Shown: piece after piece, positions 26,472 through 35,164 of the stretch
How positions within the stretch are numbered: the stretch's first letter is position 1
Layout: every line of letters starts with the position of its first letter
Assembly (NCBI GenBank): GCA_046350295.1
Contig: JAXMAR010000041.1
Location: 1 to 64,000, forward strand
DNA length: 64,000 bases
Origin: JAXMAR01 sp046350295
GTDB taxonomy: Bacteria > Planctomycetota > Planctomycetia > Gemmatales > Gemmataceae
Reading direction: 5' to 3'
Made by a program: the position numbers and the translations under genes
The notes under the pieces: generated by a model
The model's database searches: none
The model's input: the letters and a program-made list of their open reading frames with translations, nothing else
Told to the model about the DNA's origin: nothing

Positions 26472-27670
26472 GCCGGGGCCTCCGCCAAGGGCGAGGAGAG
26501 ACGTTCCCCGAGCGGCCTTTGCGGCCGCAGCGCCTCCTCATACAGGTCTTCATGAAGGCGGATGATATGGCGCACGTCGTAATGGCTTATGAAGCGACGG
26601 CCGCGCTCCCCCATGGCGACGGCTTCCTCGGAGTGATCGAGGATCCACGCCATGGCCTCGGCCAGCCGTTGCACGTCCCCCACGGGATGGAGCAGGCCGC
26701 AGCCGGAGTCCAGCAGATCCGTCACGCCCCGGATACGAGCCCCGATCGCCGGTACCGCCAGGCTGAGGGCTTCGAGGACGCTGCGCGGCAGCCCCTCCCT
26801 CTCGGAGGGCAATAAGAGACACGCCGCCGAGCGGATCAAGGCGGGAATGTCCCGGCGAAAACCGAGAAAGTGCACGCGCTCGGCGACACCGAGGTCGGCC
26901 GCGAGATTTCGCATGTCGTCGGCGCGCGGCCCGATGCCCGCAAAGGCGAGGACCGCCTCCGGTCGGCGAAGGCGGGCGAACGCATGCAGGGCATCCTGGT
27001 GCCGCTTCCCCGGGTTGAACTCGGCGACCATCACGAACAGGCGGTCCTTTGGCGTCAGACCCAGTTCGCCTCGCACACACGCCACCGCTTTCTCCGAAAT
27101 CGCTTGCGGAGAAAAGAGCTCGGTATCGACGCCGATGCCGGGCATGAAGCGAACCCGCCCCGGAGGAACGAGACGGTAACGCAGAGCAGTGGCCTCGTCC
27201 TCGCGGTTGATGACCACGAGATAGTCGGTCCAGGCGCCCGCCAGTTTTTCGAGACTGCGGAAGGCGACCCCCTTCAGGCGCGGGCCGCCTCGATAGAAGT
27301 GGAAGCCGTGCGCGGTGTAGATCACGCGGGTCCGGCCTGCCGCGCGCAGGGCTCGCAGCGCAAAGCGCGTGACGAACGCCGCGACGGGCGTGTGGACGTG
27401 GACCAGGTCATAGCCTCCGCTGGCGACCACTTCATGCACCCGCTCGGGGCAGCCCAGGAAGTTCCGCGGCGAAAATGGATTGCGCGACCAGTCCACGTCC
27501 CAGACGCGATCGAAGCCGCGGACGCATTCCGGGCTGTCGGAGATGCCGCGTGCCATAGCGTCGACCCGGAAGCCGCGGGCGCGAAAATGCTCGGCGAAGG
27601 GCAGCAGAAAGCCCCACATCGTCTCGGGGACGGTGGTGACCATCAACAAACTGGGCGCGTTTCGTCTCAT
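26468..27670 (-). CDS. GT4-family glycosyltransferase
   Basis: A 400-residue retaining GT-B glycosyltransferase. N-terminal blocks are VTTVPETMWGFLLPFAEHFRARG, YDLVHVHTPVAAFVTRFALR and VIYTAHGFHFYRGG. The nucleotide-sugar domain contains VAEFNPGKRHQDALHAFA, FLGFRRDIPALIRSA and the E-x7-E region PSEREGLPRSVLEALSLAVPAI. It resembles EpsD/WcaA-like extracellular polymer GTs. The start at 27670 overlaps the preceding GT stop as ATGA; sixteen extra upstream codons lie inside that gene and were not used. The acceptor is unknown. Confidence 0.9.
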   Translation of the reverse strand: MRRNAPSLLMVTTVPETMWGFLLPFAEHFRARGFRVDAMARGISDSPECVRGFDRVWDVDWSRNPFSPRNFLGCPERVHEVVASGGYDLVHVHTPVAAFVTRFALRALRAAGRTRVIYTAHGFHFYRGGPRLKGVAFRSLEKLAGAWTDYLVVINREDEATALRYRLVPPGRVRFMPGIGVDTELFSPQAISEKAVACVRGELGLTPKDRLFVMVAEFNPGKRHQDALHAFARLRRPEAVLAFAGIGPRADDMRNLAADLGVAERVHFLGFRRDIPALIRSAACLLLPSEREGLPRSVLEALSLAVPAIGARIRGVTDLLDSGCGLLHPVGDVQRLAEAMAWILDHSEEAVAMGERGRRFISHYDVRHIIRLHEDLYEEALRPQRPLGERLSSPLAEAPA

Positions 27671-28842
27671 AGGGCAAAGGAAGTCAAGCACTCCGGCGCG
27701 ACCGTCTCCGCGGCGCAAGCGCGGACTGAGGCCGCCGGAAGGATCCGGGCGTAAAGCTTGTCGGTTTCGTGGAACATGCGGTCGAGCGTGAACGTCTCGA
27801 AAACGCGGCGCTGCCCGGCCGCTCCGAACCGGGCCCGGAGTTCAGTGTCCTCGAACCGGCCCCAGGCCGCCGCCAGAGCGGCATGGTCGCGCGGCTCAAT
27901 GAGCATGCCGGTCTCGCCATGAACCACGATCTCGGGGATCGAGCCCGCACGCGTGGCCACAACGGGCAAGTCGGCGGCCATCGCTTCCACAAGCACGAGG
28001 CCGAAACCCTCGTAGACGGAGGTCATCGAGAACACATCGAAGGCGCGCATGACCGGCGGAATGTCGTCGTGGAAGCCGGCCCAGACGACGCGCTCGGCGA
28101 CGCCCAGTTCGCGCGCCTGCCGCCGCAGGTCGGCTTCGAGCGGTCCGCCGCCGACGATGGCGAGCCAAGGATCGGCGCCCCCCCGTTGTCGCAGCAGAGC
28201 CAGGCCGCGGAGCAGCGTGTCGACGGATTTCTGCGGCACGAGCCGGCCGACAAAGCCGATCAGGAGCGATTCGTTCGGCACACCCCAGCGCCGCCGCAGC
28301 GCGCGGCCCGCTTCGGGCGCCGCCGCGGCAAACGGCCGGGCGTCGATGCCGTAAGGGATCGTGTGCAGGAGGCTGGGGTTCAGACTGAGAGCCGGACCGA
28401 TCATGTAGCGCTTGACCGCCTCGGAAATCGCGATGACGGCGCAGGCGCGGCGAGCCACCCAGCGGCCCATAAATTTCTGGCCGGGGCCGCGATAGAAGCG
28501 CTCCTCGTTGTGCTTGGTGATCACGAGCGGCAAGCGTCGGGCGCTGATGCCCGTCAGCGCGAGACGAGCGTAGAGTTCAGCCGGCGGCATGTGGGCATGG
28601 ACAAGGTCGGGGGCCGTGGCGAGCATGAGGCGCCGCAGTTTTAGGATCGGCTTCAGGTCCCCGTAGTATCGGAGTCGCAGGTCGTGCGCGGGCACGCCCA
28701 GGTCCCGATAGGAGCCGCGCAGGTAGGCGACGGTGACGCGCATCCCGGCGCGGCGCTGGTGCTGCACGAGGTCGAAGAGGTGGTTTTCAGCCCCGCCCCG
28801 ATTGATGGCGGTGATCACATGCAGGACGCGCGGGGTTTTCAT
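27667..28842 (-). CDS. GT4-family glycosyltransferase
   Basis: A 391-residue GT-B enzyme. Seen are VITAINRGGAENHLFDLVQHQ, PDLVHAHMPPAELYARLAL, ISEAVKRYMIG, IPYGIDARPF, GFVGRLVPQKSVDTLLRGLALL, AGFHDDIPPVMRAFDVFSM and the EGFGLVLVEAMAADLPVVAT acidic pair. It joins one sugar to the lipid-linked repeat unit on the cytoplasmic face of the inner membrane. The start overlaps the Wzy-like stop by 4 bp and its stop overlaps the next GT, so it is embedded in the operon. Confidence 0.92.
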   Translation of the reverse strand: MKTPRVLHVITAINRGGAENHLFDLVQHQRRAGMRVTVAYLRGSYRDLGVPAHDLRLRYYGDLKPILKLRRLMLATAPDLVHAHMPPAELYARLALTGISARRLPLVITKHNEERFYRGPGQKFMGRWVARRACAVIAISEAVKRYMIGPALSLNPSLLHTIPYGIDARPFAAAAPEAGRALRRRWGVPNESLLIGFVGRLVPQKSVDTLLRGLALLRQRGGADPWLAIVGGGPLEADLRRQARELGVAERVVWAGFHDDIPPVMRAFDVFSMTSVYEGFGLVLVEAMAADLPVVATRAGSIPEIVVHGETGMLIEPRDHAALAAAWGRFEDTELRARFGAAGQRRVFETFTLDRMFHETDKLYARILPAASVRACAAETVAPECLTSFAL

Positions 28843-30203
28843 GGCGCCACCCCCAGCAACTGCGGCGCGGAGGCGCTTGGCCGCGCGTCAGCCTTTTCCT
28901 CCTCCAGCACGATCAGGCGCTGGACCCCGGCCGCCGTGCCCAGGGAGATCCAGAGCAGCAGGGCCACGCCCGACGACGGGGTGAGCCAGGTGGCGGCAAG
29001 GTTTCCGAACGCCTGGGCCAACAGCCAGAGCATGACTGCCGAGAAGAACGCGGCCAGCACGGGATCGCCGGCGCGGTGGGCGACGCGGTACAGAAGCCGC
29101 GCCGCGACGAAGATGAGGGCGGCCAGGGCGACGATTCCGGGGATGCCGGCATCGGTGAGGGATTGGAGAGCCTGATTATTGGCGTTGGCCGTGCCGCCGT
29201 CGGCCGCGTCGTAACCGAAGTAATCGCTGCCACCATAGCGCATGACGAGGTGGCGGAAGCCCATGAAGCCGACACCGGTCCAGAAATTGTCGTCGACCAT
29301 CGTCAGGGCGACGCGCGCCGTCAGCGCGCGCTGGCCGCCGCTTTCCTCGTACGCGCCGCTGAGCCGCTCGCGCAGGGTCGCCGTGAGCGGCGTGGTCCAG
29401 ACAAGCGCGGCGGCCGCCGCAAGGCCCAGACCGAGAAGCAGCGGCGCCGCGCCGCGGCGCGGCGCGGCGGCGGCGAGGTAGGGACGCGCGACGAGGTAGA
29501 ACGCGGTGGCGACGGCCATGCTGATCACCGCGCCGAGGCCGGCGGTGACCACGATGCCACCGGCGAAAGCCGCGGCGACGATCAAGTTCTCGCGGCACAG
29601 GCCATAGACGTAGCCCAGAAGAAGGATAAAGCCCACCGAGTCGCCAACGGGGCCGAAGATGCGCACCTGGTCGCGCTCGAGCCCCTGAACTTCGCCGATC
29701 ACCCAGCCGCGATCGGCGCCCGCATAGTTGAAGAATTGAATGGCCAACAGAACTCCGAGAAAACCCAGAATGGCCAGGGCCACGGTCCGGGCCTGGCGCA
29801 GCGAGGTGAAGGAGTCGGCGAGGACCACGACGAGGATCGCTTCCCCGAGGCCGCGTGCGAGGGAGGCGATGCAAGCGTAGGCATGGGCGTCGCCAAACTT
29901 CAAGCCGGCGGCAAGGCAGGCGAGGAAGTTCACTGCGGCCCAGGCGCCCAGGACATAACGGATGCCGCGGTCCTGCTCGCGGAGGCGCAGCAATCCGCCG
30001 CCGGCGAGCCACTTGAGGACGAGCGTCGCTGAGAAAACGTCCACCAGCGAGATGCGCATCGAGCCAAGGCGAAGCAGGTCCTCTTCCGGCTCCGGGAACA
30101 GGATGCGCTGTCCCAGAAAAATCACGGGCATGACGACGCCGGCCAAGCGGGTCGGCAGCAGGGCGAGCAGCGCAGCCAGAGCGTAAATGACGAGAGTCAA
30201 CAT
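28839..30203 (-). CDS. O-antigen ligase/Wzy-type polymerase
   Basis: About 454 residues with roughly ten to twelve hydrophobic segments (LTLVIYALAALLALLP, GVVMPVIFLGQRILF, FNYAGADRGWVIGEVQG then a long periplasmic loop). The late loop with TMVDDNFWTGVGFMGFRHLV and ANNQALQSLTDAGIPGIVAL is typical of O-antigen ligase-fold proteins. A polymerase would link lipid-linked repeat units in the periplasm. The ATG at 30203 is used because it overlaps the Wzx stop and follows hydrophobic homologous sequence; the 326 extra upstream codons of the open frame are a shadow of the flippase gene. Confidence 0.85.
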   Translation of the reverse strand: MLTLVIYALAALLALLPTRLAGVVMPVIFLGQRILFPEPEEDLLRLGSMRISLVDVFSATLVLKWLAGGGLLRLREQDRGIRYVLGAWAAVNFLACLAAGLKFGDAHAYACIASLARGLGEAILVVVLADSFTSLRQARTVALAILGFLGVLLAIQFFNYAGADRGWVIGEVQGLERDQVRIFGPVGDSVGFILLLGYVYGLCRENLIVAAAFAGGIVVTAGLGAVISMAVATAFYLVARPYLAAAAPRRGAAPLLLGLGLAAAAALVWTTPLTATLRERLSGAYEESGGQRALTARVALTMVDDNFWTGVGFMGFRHLVMRYGGSDYFGYDAADGGTANANNQALQSLTDAGIPGIVALAALIFVAARLLYRVAHRAGDPVLAAFFSAVMLWLLAQAFGNLAATWLTPSSGVALLLWISLGTAAGVQRLIVLEEEKADARPSASAPQLLGVAP

Positions 30204-31750
30204 GGCAAAGGGGGCAAGAGGCGAGACGCGGCGCCACGGCCCGCCAAACGGTGGGCCAGACGCAGCATGTCGCCGTCGCGCAGGACCACCCAGCGCAATC
30301 CCAGATAATAGGCCAGAGCGAACGCGCTTCCTTGCACGAGCAGCCGCGCCAGCGCCGGCAACGGCAGAGGCTCGAGCAGCAACCACGGGCCCGCCGCACA
30401 GGCCGCCAGCAGAGCGGCCTGAAGCGGCACCCGGAACGCCCCCGGCGCCACCAACGGCGCCAGAAGCAAAAGGCTTAGTGACGCCACCACCGCGCGCGCC
30501 GTGACCACCACGGTCACCGCCGTCAGCAGCGGGGCCTCGTGCACCAGCCAGATGGCGCCGAGCGTCACGCTGGCCTGGAGCACGTTGAGAGCGGCCAGGG
30601 CGCGGCCGCGGCCATTGCGCAGGAGCGCCGGCGAGGCGACGCCGCGCACCCAGTTCTCGAAAGCGATGGGCGCCAGCAAGGCGAGCGTGAAGACGGCGGC
30701 ATCCGCGTAAGCGGCGCCATAGACGAGGGGCACGAACTCGCGCGCCAGCAACAGCCCGGCGCCGATGCTGAAGCAGTAAAGGAGGCTGGAGCACTTCACC
30801 ACCCAGCCGATCGCCCGCGCCTGCGCCGCCGGGTCGTCGGGCGCCTGGCTGAGGTATGGCGCCACGAGGTTGGACATCGGCATAACGGTGAGGCTGATCA
30901 GCTTGCTGGTGAGTTCGACCGCAAGGGCCAGGACGGCAAGCTCCGCGAGAGGATGAAAGGGCCTCAGCAGCAGCAACAAAGCGGGACCGCTGCCAAGACC
31001 GGCGCACGCCTTGTCGAAGATCGTCAGCAGCCCGAACCCCTGCGCCTTGTTCAGCATTCCCACCGGTAGCGGCGCACGCTCCTGCCCGATGAAACGCATG
31101 AGACGCACATCCGCGCTGATAGCCTCGACGACGTTGATCGCCAGCAAGCCAACCACGAGCGCCCACAGTCCGCCGCCGCAAAGCGCTATGACTGCGAGCA
31201 ACGCCGACCGCGACACCAGAAACGCCTGCTCCCAGAGGAGGGCACGCCGTGTCTCGAATAATGCGACCATGCCGTAGTGCGCCAGGCCGCGCGTCAGTCC
31301 CGATACAACGATGGCCGCGATCATAACGAACAAGAACGGCTCATCGGCAAGAGAGGCCAACTCAGTCGCACGGCTTCGGCCCGCCAAACTGAGATCGGGC
31401 GTGGTTGTTTCCGCCTGCCATTCCGCGTACCAAGGCCCAAACGCGATGACGACGACACTGAGCCCAAGGGCGATGAGCCAGCGCCGCCGCTGCAGGGATC
31501 GATAGAAGGAGCCGCGCGCCTCAGAGCGGCCCGCTTCGGCAAGGTAGCGGGTCAAACCGCTGTTGCCGCCGGCGTCGAAAATCAGCGTGCAGAACCAGAT
31601 CATGGCGACAACGGTTTGGTACTGCGCGTACAGATCTTGCGTCAGCGTCCGCACCAAAACCACGCCGGCGCAGAACGATAGCGCCAAGCCGAGGGCGTTG
31701 AGCCACCAGTTGCTGCGGGCCGCCGAGAGGATTTTTTGCGTGTCAGCCAT
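30197..31750 (-). CDS. Wzx-type polysaccharide flippase
   Basis: About 517 residues from MADTQKILSAARSNWWLNALGLAL, with some twelve to fourteen hydrophobic helices and small charged loops (RTLTQDLYAQYQTVVAMIWF, DAGGNSGLTRYLAEAGR, GQERAPLPVGMLNKAQGFGLL). The N-terminus with its polytopic fold fits MATE-like/MVF flippases that move lipid-linked repeat units across the inner membrane. Its ATG overlaps the upstream GT stop by 8 bp and it overlaps the Wzy-like start. The longer frame to 31972 is inside the GT gene and rejected. Confidence 0.87.
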   Translation of the reverse strand: MADTQKILSAARSNWWLNALGLALSFCAGVVLVRTLTQDLYAQYQTVVAMIWFCTLIFDAGGNSGLTRYLAEAGRSEARGSFYRSLQRRRWLIALGLSVVVIAFGPWYAEWQAETTTPDLSLAGRSRATELASLADEPFLFVMIAAIVVSGLTRGLAHYGMVALFETRRALLWEQAFLVSRSALLAVIALCGGGLWALVVGLLAINVVEAISADVRLMRFIGQERAPLPVGMLNKAQGFGLLTIFDKACAGLGSGPALLLLLRPFHPLAELAVLALAVELTSKLISLTVMPMSNLVAPYLSQAPDDPAAQARAIGWVVKCSSLLYCFSIGAGLLLAREFVPLVYGAAYADAAVFTLALLAPIAFENWVRGVASPALLRNGRGRALAALNVLQASVTLGAIWLVHEAPLLTAVTVVVTARAVVASLSLLLLAPLVAPGAFRVPLQAALLAACAAGPWLLLEPLPLPALARLLVQGSAFALAYYLGLRWVVLRDGDMLRLAHRLAGRGAASRLLPPLPC

Positions 31751-32861
31751 GGTTGCCCTCCATGGCCAAACGCGCTGCGCGCGAAACACGCCGGCGCGTG
31801 GCTGCGCCGCAGGGAGCAAAACGCCGCAGTTGTTCGAGCACCTGCTCCGCGAGGCGCGGCAGACTGTGCCAACGTTCCACCTGGCCGCGCAAATACTGCC
31901 CCATGGCCGCGCGCTGCTCCGCGCTCTGTGCCAGCACATTGTCCAGCTTGGCGGCGAGGTCCGCGACGTCATGAACGCGGAAGAGAAGATCGTTCTCGAA
32001 GCGGCCTAACGTCGGCGCGAAATCGACGTTGGCCACCAGGCACGGGCGGGCGCACGCCATCGCTTCCCAGGCCACCTTGTCGCCGAAGCCGGCCGGCGTC
32101 AGGTTCACGTGCGCCGCGCAGCGCCGATACCACGAAGGCAATTCCGCCGGCGGCACGCCCTTCGCAAACGTCACCCGCACGGCGATGCCCAACTCAGCCG
32201 CCAGGCGACCAAGATCCAGCAGATAGGCTTCGTCCTCCGGGCCCGCCGTCTGACCCAGGACGACGACGCGGGCCGGGCGCCGCAACAGCGCCGCAGCGCG
32301 GAGCAGAGTCGCGTGGTCCTTGACCGCCGACACCCGCCCGACGCAGAGGACGAGGTCGTTCTCCTCCGGCGTTCCATCGGGCGCGAACAAAGTCGTGTCG
32401 ATCCCCTGGCCGATGACCGTGAGCTTGTCCTTTTTCCATGGGTAGGCGTTCGGCAGGCTGGCCACCATCTGATGGGAGAAGACATGGGCCAGCTTGACGC
32501 GCCAGTGCAGGCTCGGGTGGGCATACCAGGTGACGAGGGGAATGCGCTTGGCGCGGAGGACTGGACCGGCCAGGATCGCGAACTCGGGCGCCATGTGCGC
32601 GAAGCAGCCGTCGATGCGGCCCCGGCCCAGAATGCCGGAGAGAATGCGATAGAACTCGAAAACCCGGCGCGGCTCGGAGTAGCCACGCTCCGCTCCCACC
32701 GAGTGCACCCGCACGTTTTCCGGCGCCTGCACGCGGCCGCGGCGCATCGTGATGACCTCGACCGAGTCGACCCGGGCGGCCAGCTCGCGGATCCAGTGGC
32801 TCGTGAAGCCCAGGATCGGGTGATCCAGATCGGTCACGAGGTTGAAGAGCAGCAGGTTCAT
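31743..32861 (-). CDS. GT4-family glycosyltransferase
   Basis: A 372-residue GT-B enzyme. Seen are LFNLVTDLDHPILGFTSHWI, VITMRRGRVQAPENVRVHSVG, IPLVTWYAHPSLHWRVKLAH, GQGIDTTLFAPDG, VGRVSAVKDHATLLRAAALL and a late TPAGFGDKVAWEAMACARPC acidic region. It uses a nucleotide sugar to extend the lipid-linked repeat unit. It overlaps the tandem GT by 4 bp upstream and the Wzx gene by 8 bp downstream. The donor sugar cannot be assigned. Confidence 0.88.
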   Translation of the reverse strand: MNLLLFNLVTDLDHPILGFTSHWIRELAARVDSVEVITMRRGRVQAPENVRVHSVGAERGYSEPRRVFEFYRILSGILGRGRIDGCFAHMAPEFAILAGPVLRAKRIPLVTWYAHPSLHWRVKLAHVFSHQMVASLPNAYPWKKDKLTVIGQGIDTTLFAPDGTPEENDLVLCVGRVSAVKDHATLLRAAALLRRPARVVVLGQTAGPEDEAYLLDLGRLAAELGIAVRVTFAKGVPPAELPSWYRRCAAHVNLTPAGFGDKVAWEAMACARPCLVANVDFAPTLGRFENDLLFRVHDVADLAAKLDNVLAQSAEQRAAMGQYLRGQVERWHSLPRLAEQVLEQLRRFAPCGAATRRRVSRAARLAMEGNHG

Positions 32862-35164
32862 TGGGCCACCTTGTGCCAGATGGCCAGTTGCCGCGGCGCG
32901 TTCGTCGCGGGATCGAGTTGCGTGGCGATGTGGCGTCTCCCCGCGCTCCCCATGCGGAGGCGCAAACCGGAATCGGCGGCAAGCTGCGTCATGCGCGCGA
33001 CCAGCGGCTCGACCTGCCCCACCGGCACGATGAAGCCGGTCGCGCCGTCGATCACCGCCTCATCGGCGCCGCTGACCGCCGTCGTGATCACGGGCAGCGC
33101 GGCGGCCGCCGCCTCCATGAGCACGCGCGGATACCCTTCGTAGTCCGAACTGAGGATGAACACGTCCGCCTCGGCGAAAACGCGAACGATGTCCGCACGC
33201 GAAACCTCGCCGACAAAGCGAACGCAATCGAGCAATCCAGCCCGCTGGCAGGCGCGGCGCAGGCGCCCTTCCTCCGGGCCGGAGCCGGCGAGCAGCAGTT
33301 CGAACCCGCAGCCCCGAGCCCGCGCCTCCTTCGCCGCACGCAACAAGAGCGGCAAGTTCTTCTGCGGGGCGAGCCGGCCGGCGAAGAGAAAGCGTGGCGC
33401 CGTCCCGTCTGTGGCGCCGCGGCGCTCCACATCGAGGAATCGTCCGAGATTTGTCGGGACCAGCGGCTTGACGGCGATCCGCTCCGGGCGGTGACCGGCG
33501 GCGATGAGCGAGCGCGCGGTGAGGCGGCCGTCCACCTGGAGGCAGCGCGCCTGGCCCATCACCCAGCGGCCGACGGGGGCGAGCAAACGGTGGGACCAGT
33601 GGCTGCGCAGCCACTGTCGGTCGTAGACATTGGGGCCATAAACGCAGACAACGAGCGGCACGCGGAAGAGCCCGGCGAGCAGCGCCGCCGGCAGGCCGCT
33701 ATAAAAAGGATCCTGCGCCTGAATCAGACTCGTGCGGCGCCGTCGCATGGCGCGAGCGCCGAGCCAGAACATGCGCATCAGGCCGTCGACCGGCGAGAAG
33801 CCATCGGTCGGGATCGCTTCGACGTTGTGCCCAAGGCGGCGCGGCTTCAAGTGGTGACGCTTGTACGAGTTCGTCACCAGGACGTACCGCTGCAGATGGG
33901 CGCCATAGCTCAGAAGGCGCTGATAGTCTTCCGCCCCTTCCCCCTCCCACAAACCGCGCGTGAAGCCGAGCGACAGAACCGACAATCCGCCCGCTGCCCC
34001 TTCCGCGAGCAGGATCGCTTCGGTTTGCCGGATCATGGCGTCATGGCTGAGATGCGTTTCGAGCCTGAGCCGGGCCCCGGCCACGAGCCGCCGGGCCAGC
34101 GCGGCGTCGCCCCGGAGGCGGCTGAGCGCATGTGCGAGCGCCGCATCGTCCCCCACCGGGACCAGCAAACCCGTGATCTCGTGCTGCACCACTTCACTCG
34201 TGCCGCCGGCGTCGCTCGCCACGACCGGAATGCCCGCCTCCATCGCCTCGAGCACGACGTGCGGCAGCCCTTCATACGTGGAGTTCAACACGAAGACATC
34301 GGCCTGTTCGAGCAGCGGGCGAACCTCCGCTCCAGGGACCTGGCCGAGAAAAAGGACACGGTCCGAAACGCCGCTCGACGCCGCCAGTTCCTCGAGCTTC
34401 GCACGCAGGGCGCCGTCGCCGACGATGAGCAGGCGCGTCTTTGGCGTGGCCGCGACGATGCGAATGAGCGCGTCGACCCCTTTCCAGGGCACGAGGCGGC
34501 AGACGGTGATGAGCGTTGTCCCGTCAAATGTCGCCACCGTGGGAGCGGACCTCGCGATTTCCTTGGCGGGGCGGCTGGCCGGAGCGTTGTAAACGACGCT
34601 CACCTTCTCCGGCGCTACGTTCCAGCCGGTGACGATGTGCCGCAGGTAGTCGCTCGGCACGATGACCCGTCGAGCGCCGCGTACGGGACAGGCGCGGATG
34701 AAGCTCAGCAGCCGCAAGCGAAGTCCCTTGCGCGCCGTCTGGAACTCGTCGATGGTACCCGTGAACCAGCCGCGCGAGCGGGCGCGTTCCCAGGCGTGGT
34801 CGCCGACGATCTTGAAGACAGTGGGCCGGCCCGCGAGGCGGGCGCCGAGCGCCGCTTCGGAGCCGAGGCCGTTGACATAAACGACGTCCTTGCCGCGCGC
34901 CAGACGCCAGATCGTGAAGATGGTGAGGAGGATGCGCCAGGGCCAGAACAGCCGGCGTCGCAGGCGATGGACGCGGAACGGCCAGGCGTGATCGTCGTGG
35001 TCCAGCCGGTCGCTGAGCGTGACCACGTCGATGTGGTGGCCGCGCCGCGACAGGGCGGTCGCAAGCGTGGGGACGTAGCTCGCCGGGCCGCCGGCGTCCG
35101 GCGGGAAGATGCCCGTCACGATCAGGATCCTGGCGCCCAAGCCTCGCCCTCCGTGTGGCCTCAT
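32858..35164 (-). CDS. Fusion of two GT4 glycosyltransferases
   Basis: At 768 residues this is twice the usual GT4 length. Domain 1 (about residues 10-390) has VTGIFPPDAGGPASYVPTLATAL, TVFKIVGDHAWERARS, VVYNAPASRPAKEI, CRLVPWKGVDALIRIVAAT and TYEGLPHVVLEAMEAGIPVV. Domain 2 (about residues 395-768) has SLGFTRGLWEGEGAEDYQRL, QAQDPFYSGLPAALLAGLF, VVCVYGPNVYD, FAGRLAPQKNLPLLLRAAKE and DYEGYPRVLMEAAAAALPVI. Both halves keep the acidic E-x7-E pair, so both look active and may add two consecutive sugars. It overlaps the neighbours on both sides by 4 bp. Confidence 0.88.
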   Translation of the reverse strand: MRPHGGRGLGARILIVTGIFPPDAGGPASYVPTLATALSRRGHHIDVVTLSDRLDHDDHAWPFRVHRLRRRLFWPWRILLTIFTIWRLARGKDVVYVNGLGSEAALGARLAGRPTVFKIVGDHAWERARSRGWFTGTIDEFQTARKGLRLRLLSFIRACPVRGARRVIVPSDYLRHIVTGWNVAPEKVSVVYNAPASRPAKEIARSAPTVATFDGTTLITVCRLVPWKGVDALIRIVAATPKTRLLIVGDGALRAKLEELAASSGVSDRVLFLGQVPGAEVRPLLEQADVFVLNSTYEGLPHVVLEAMEAGIPVVASDAGGTSEVVQHEITGLLVPVGDDAALAHALSRLRGDAALARRLVAGARLRLETHLSHDAMIRQTEAILLAEGAAGGLSVLSLGFTRGLWEGEGAEDYQRLLSYGAHLQRYVLVTNSYKRHHLKPRRLGHNVEAIPTDGFSPVDGLMRMFWLGARAMRRRRTSLIQAQDPFYSGLPAALLAGLFRVPLVVCVYGPNVYDRQWLRSHWSHRLLAPVGRWVMGQARCLQVDGRLTARSLIAAGHRPERIAVKPLVPTNLGRFLDVERRGATDGTAPRFLFAGRLAPQKNLPLLLRAAKEARARGCGFELLLAGSGPEEGRLRRACQRAGLLDCVRFVGEVSRADIVRVFAEADVFILSSDYEGYPRVLMEAAAAALPVITTAVSGADEAVIDGATGFIVPVGQVEPLVARMTQLAADSGLRLRMGSAGRRHIATQLDPATNAPRQLAIWHKVAQ

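Noticed and set aside
24459..26555. 698-codon plus-strand frame
   Set aside because: Antisense to the sugar-phosphate transferase, epimerase and FemAB genes.
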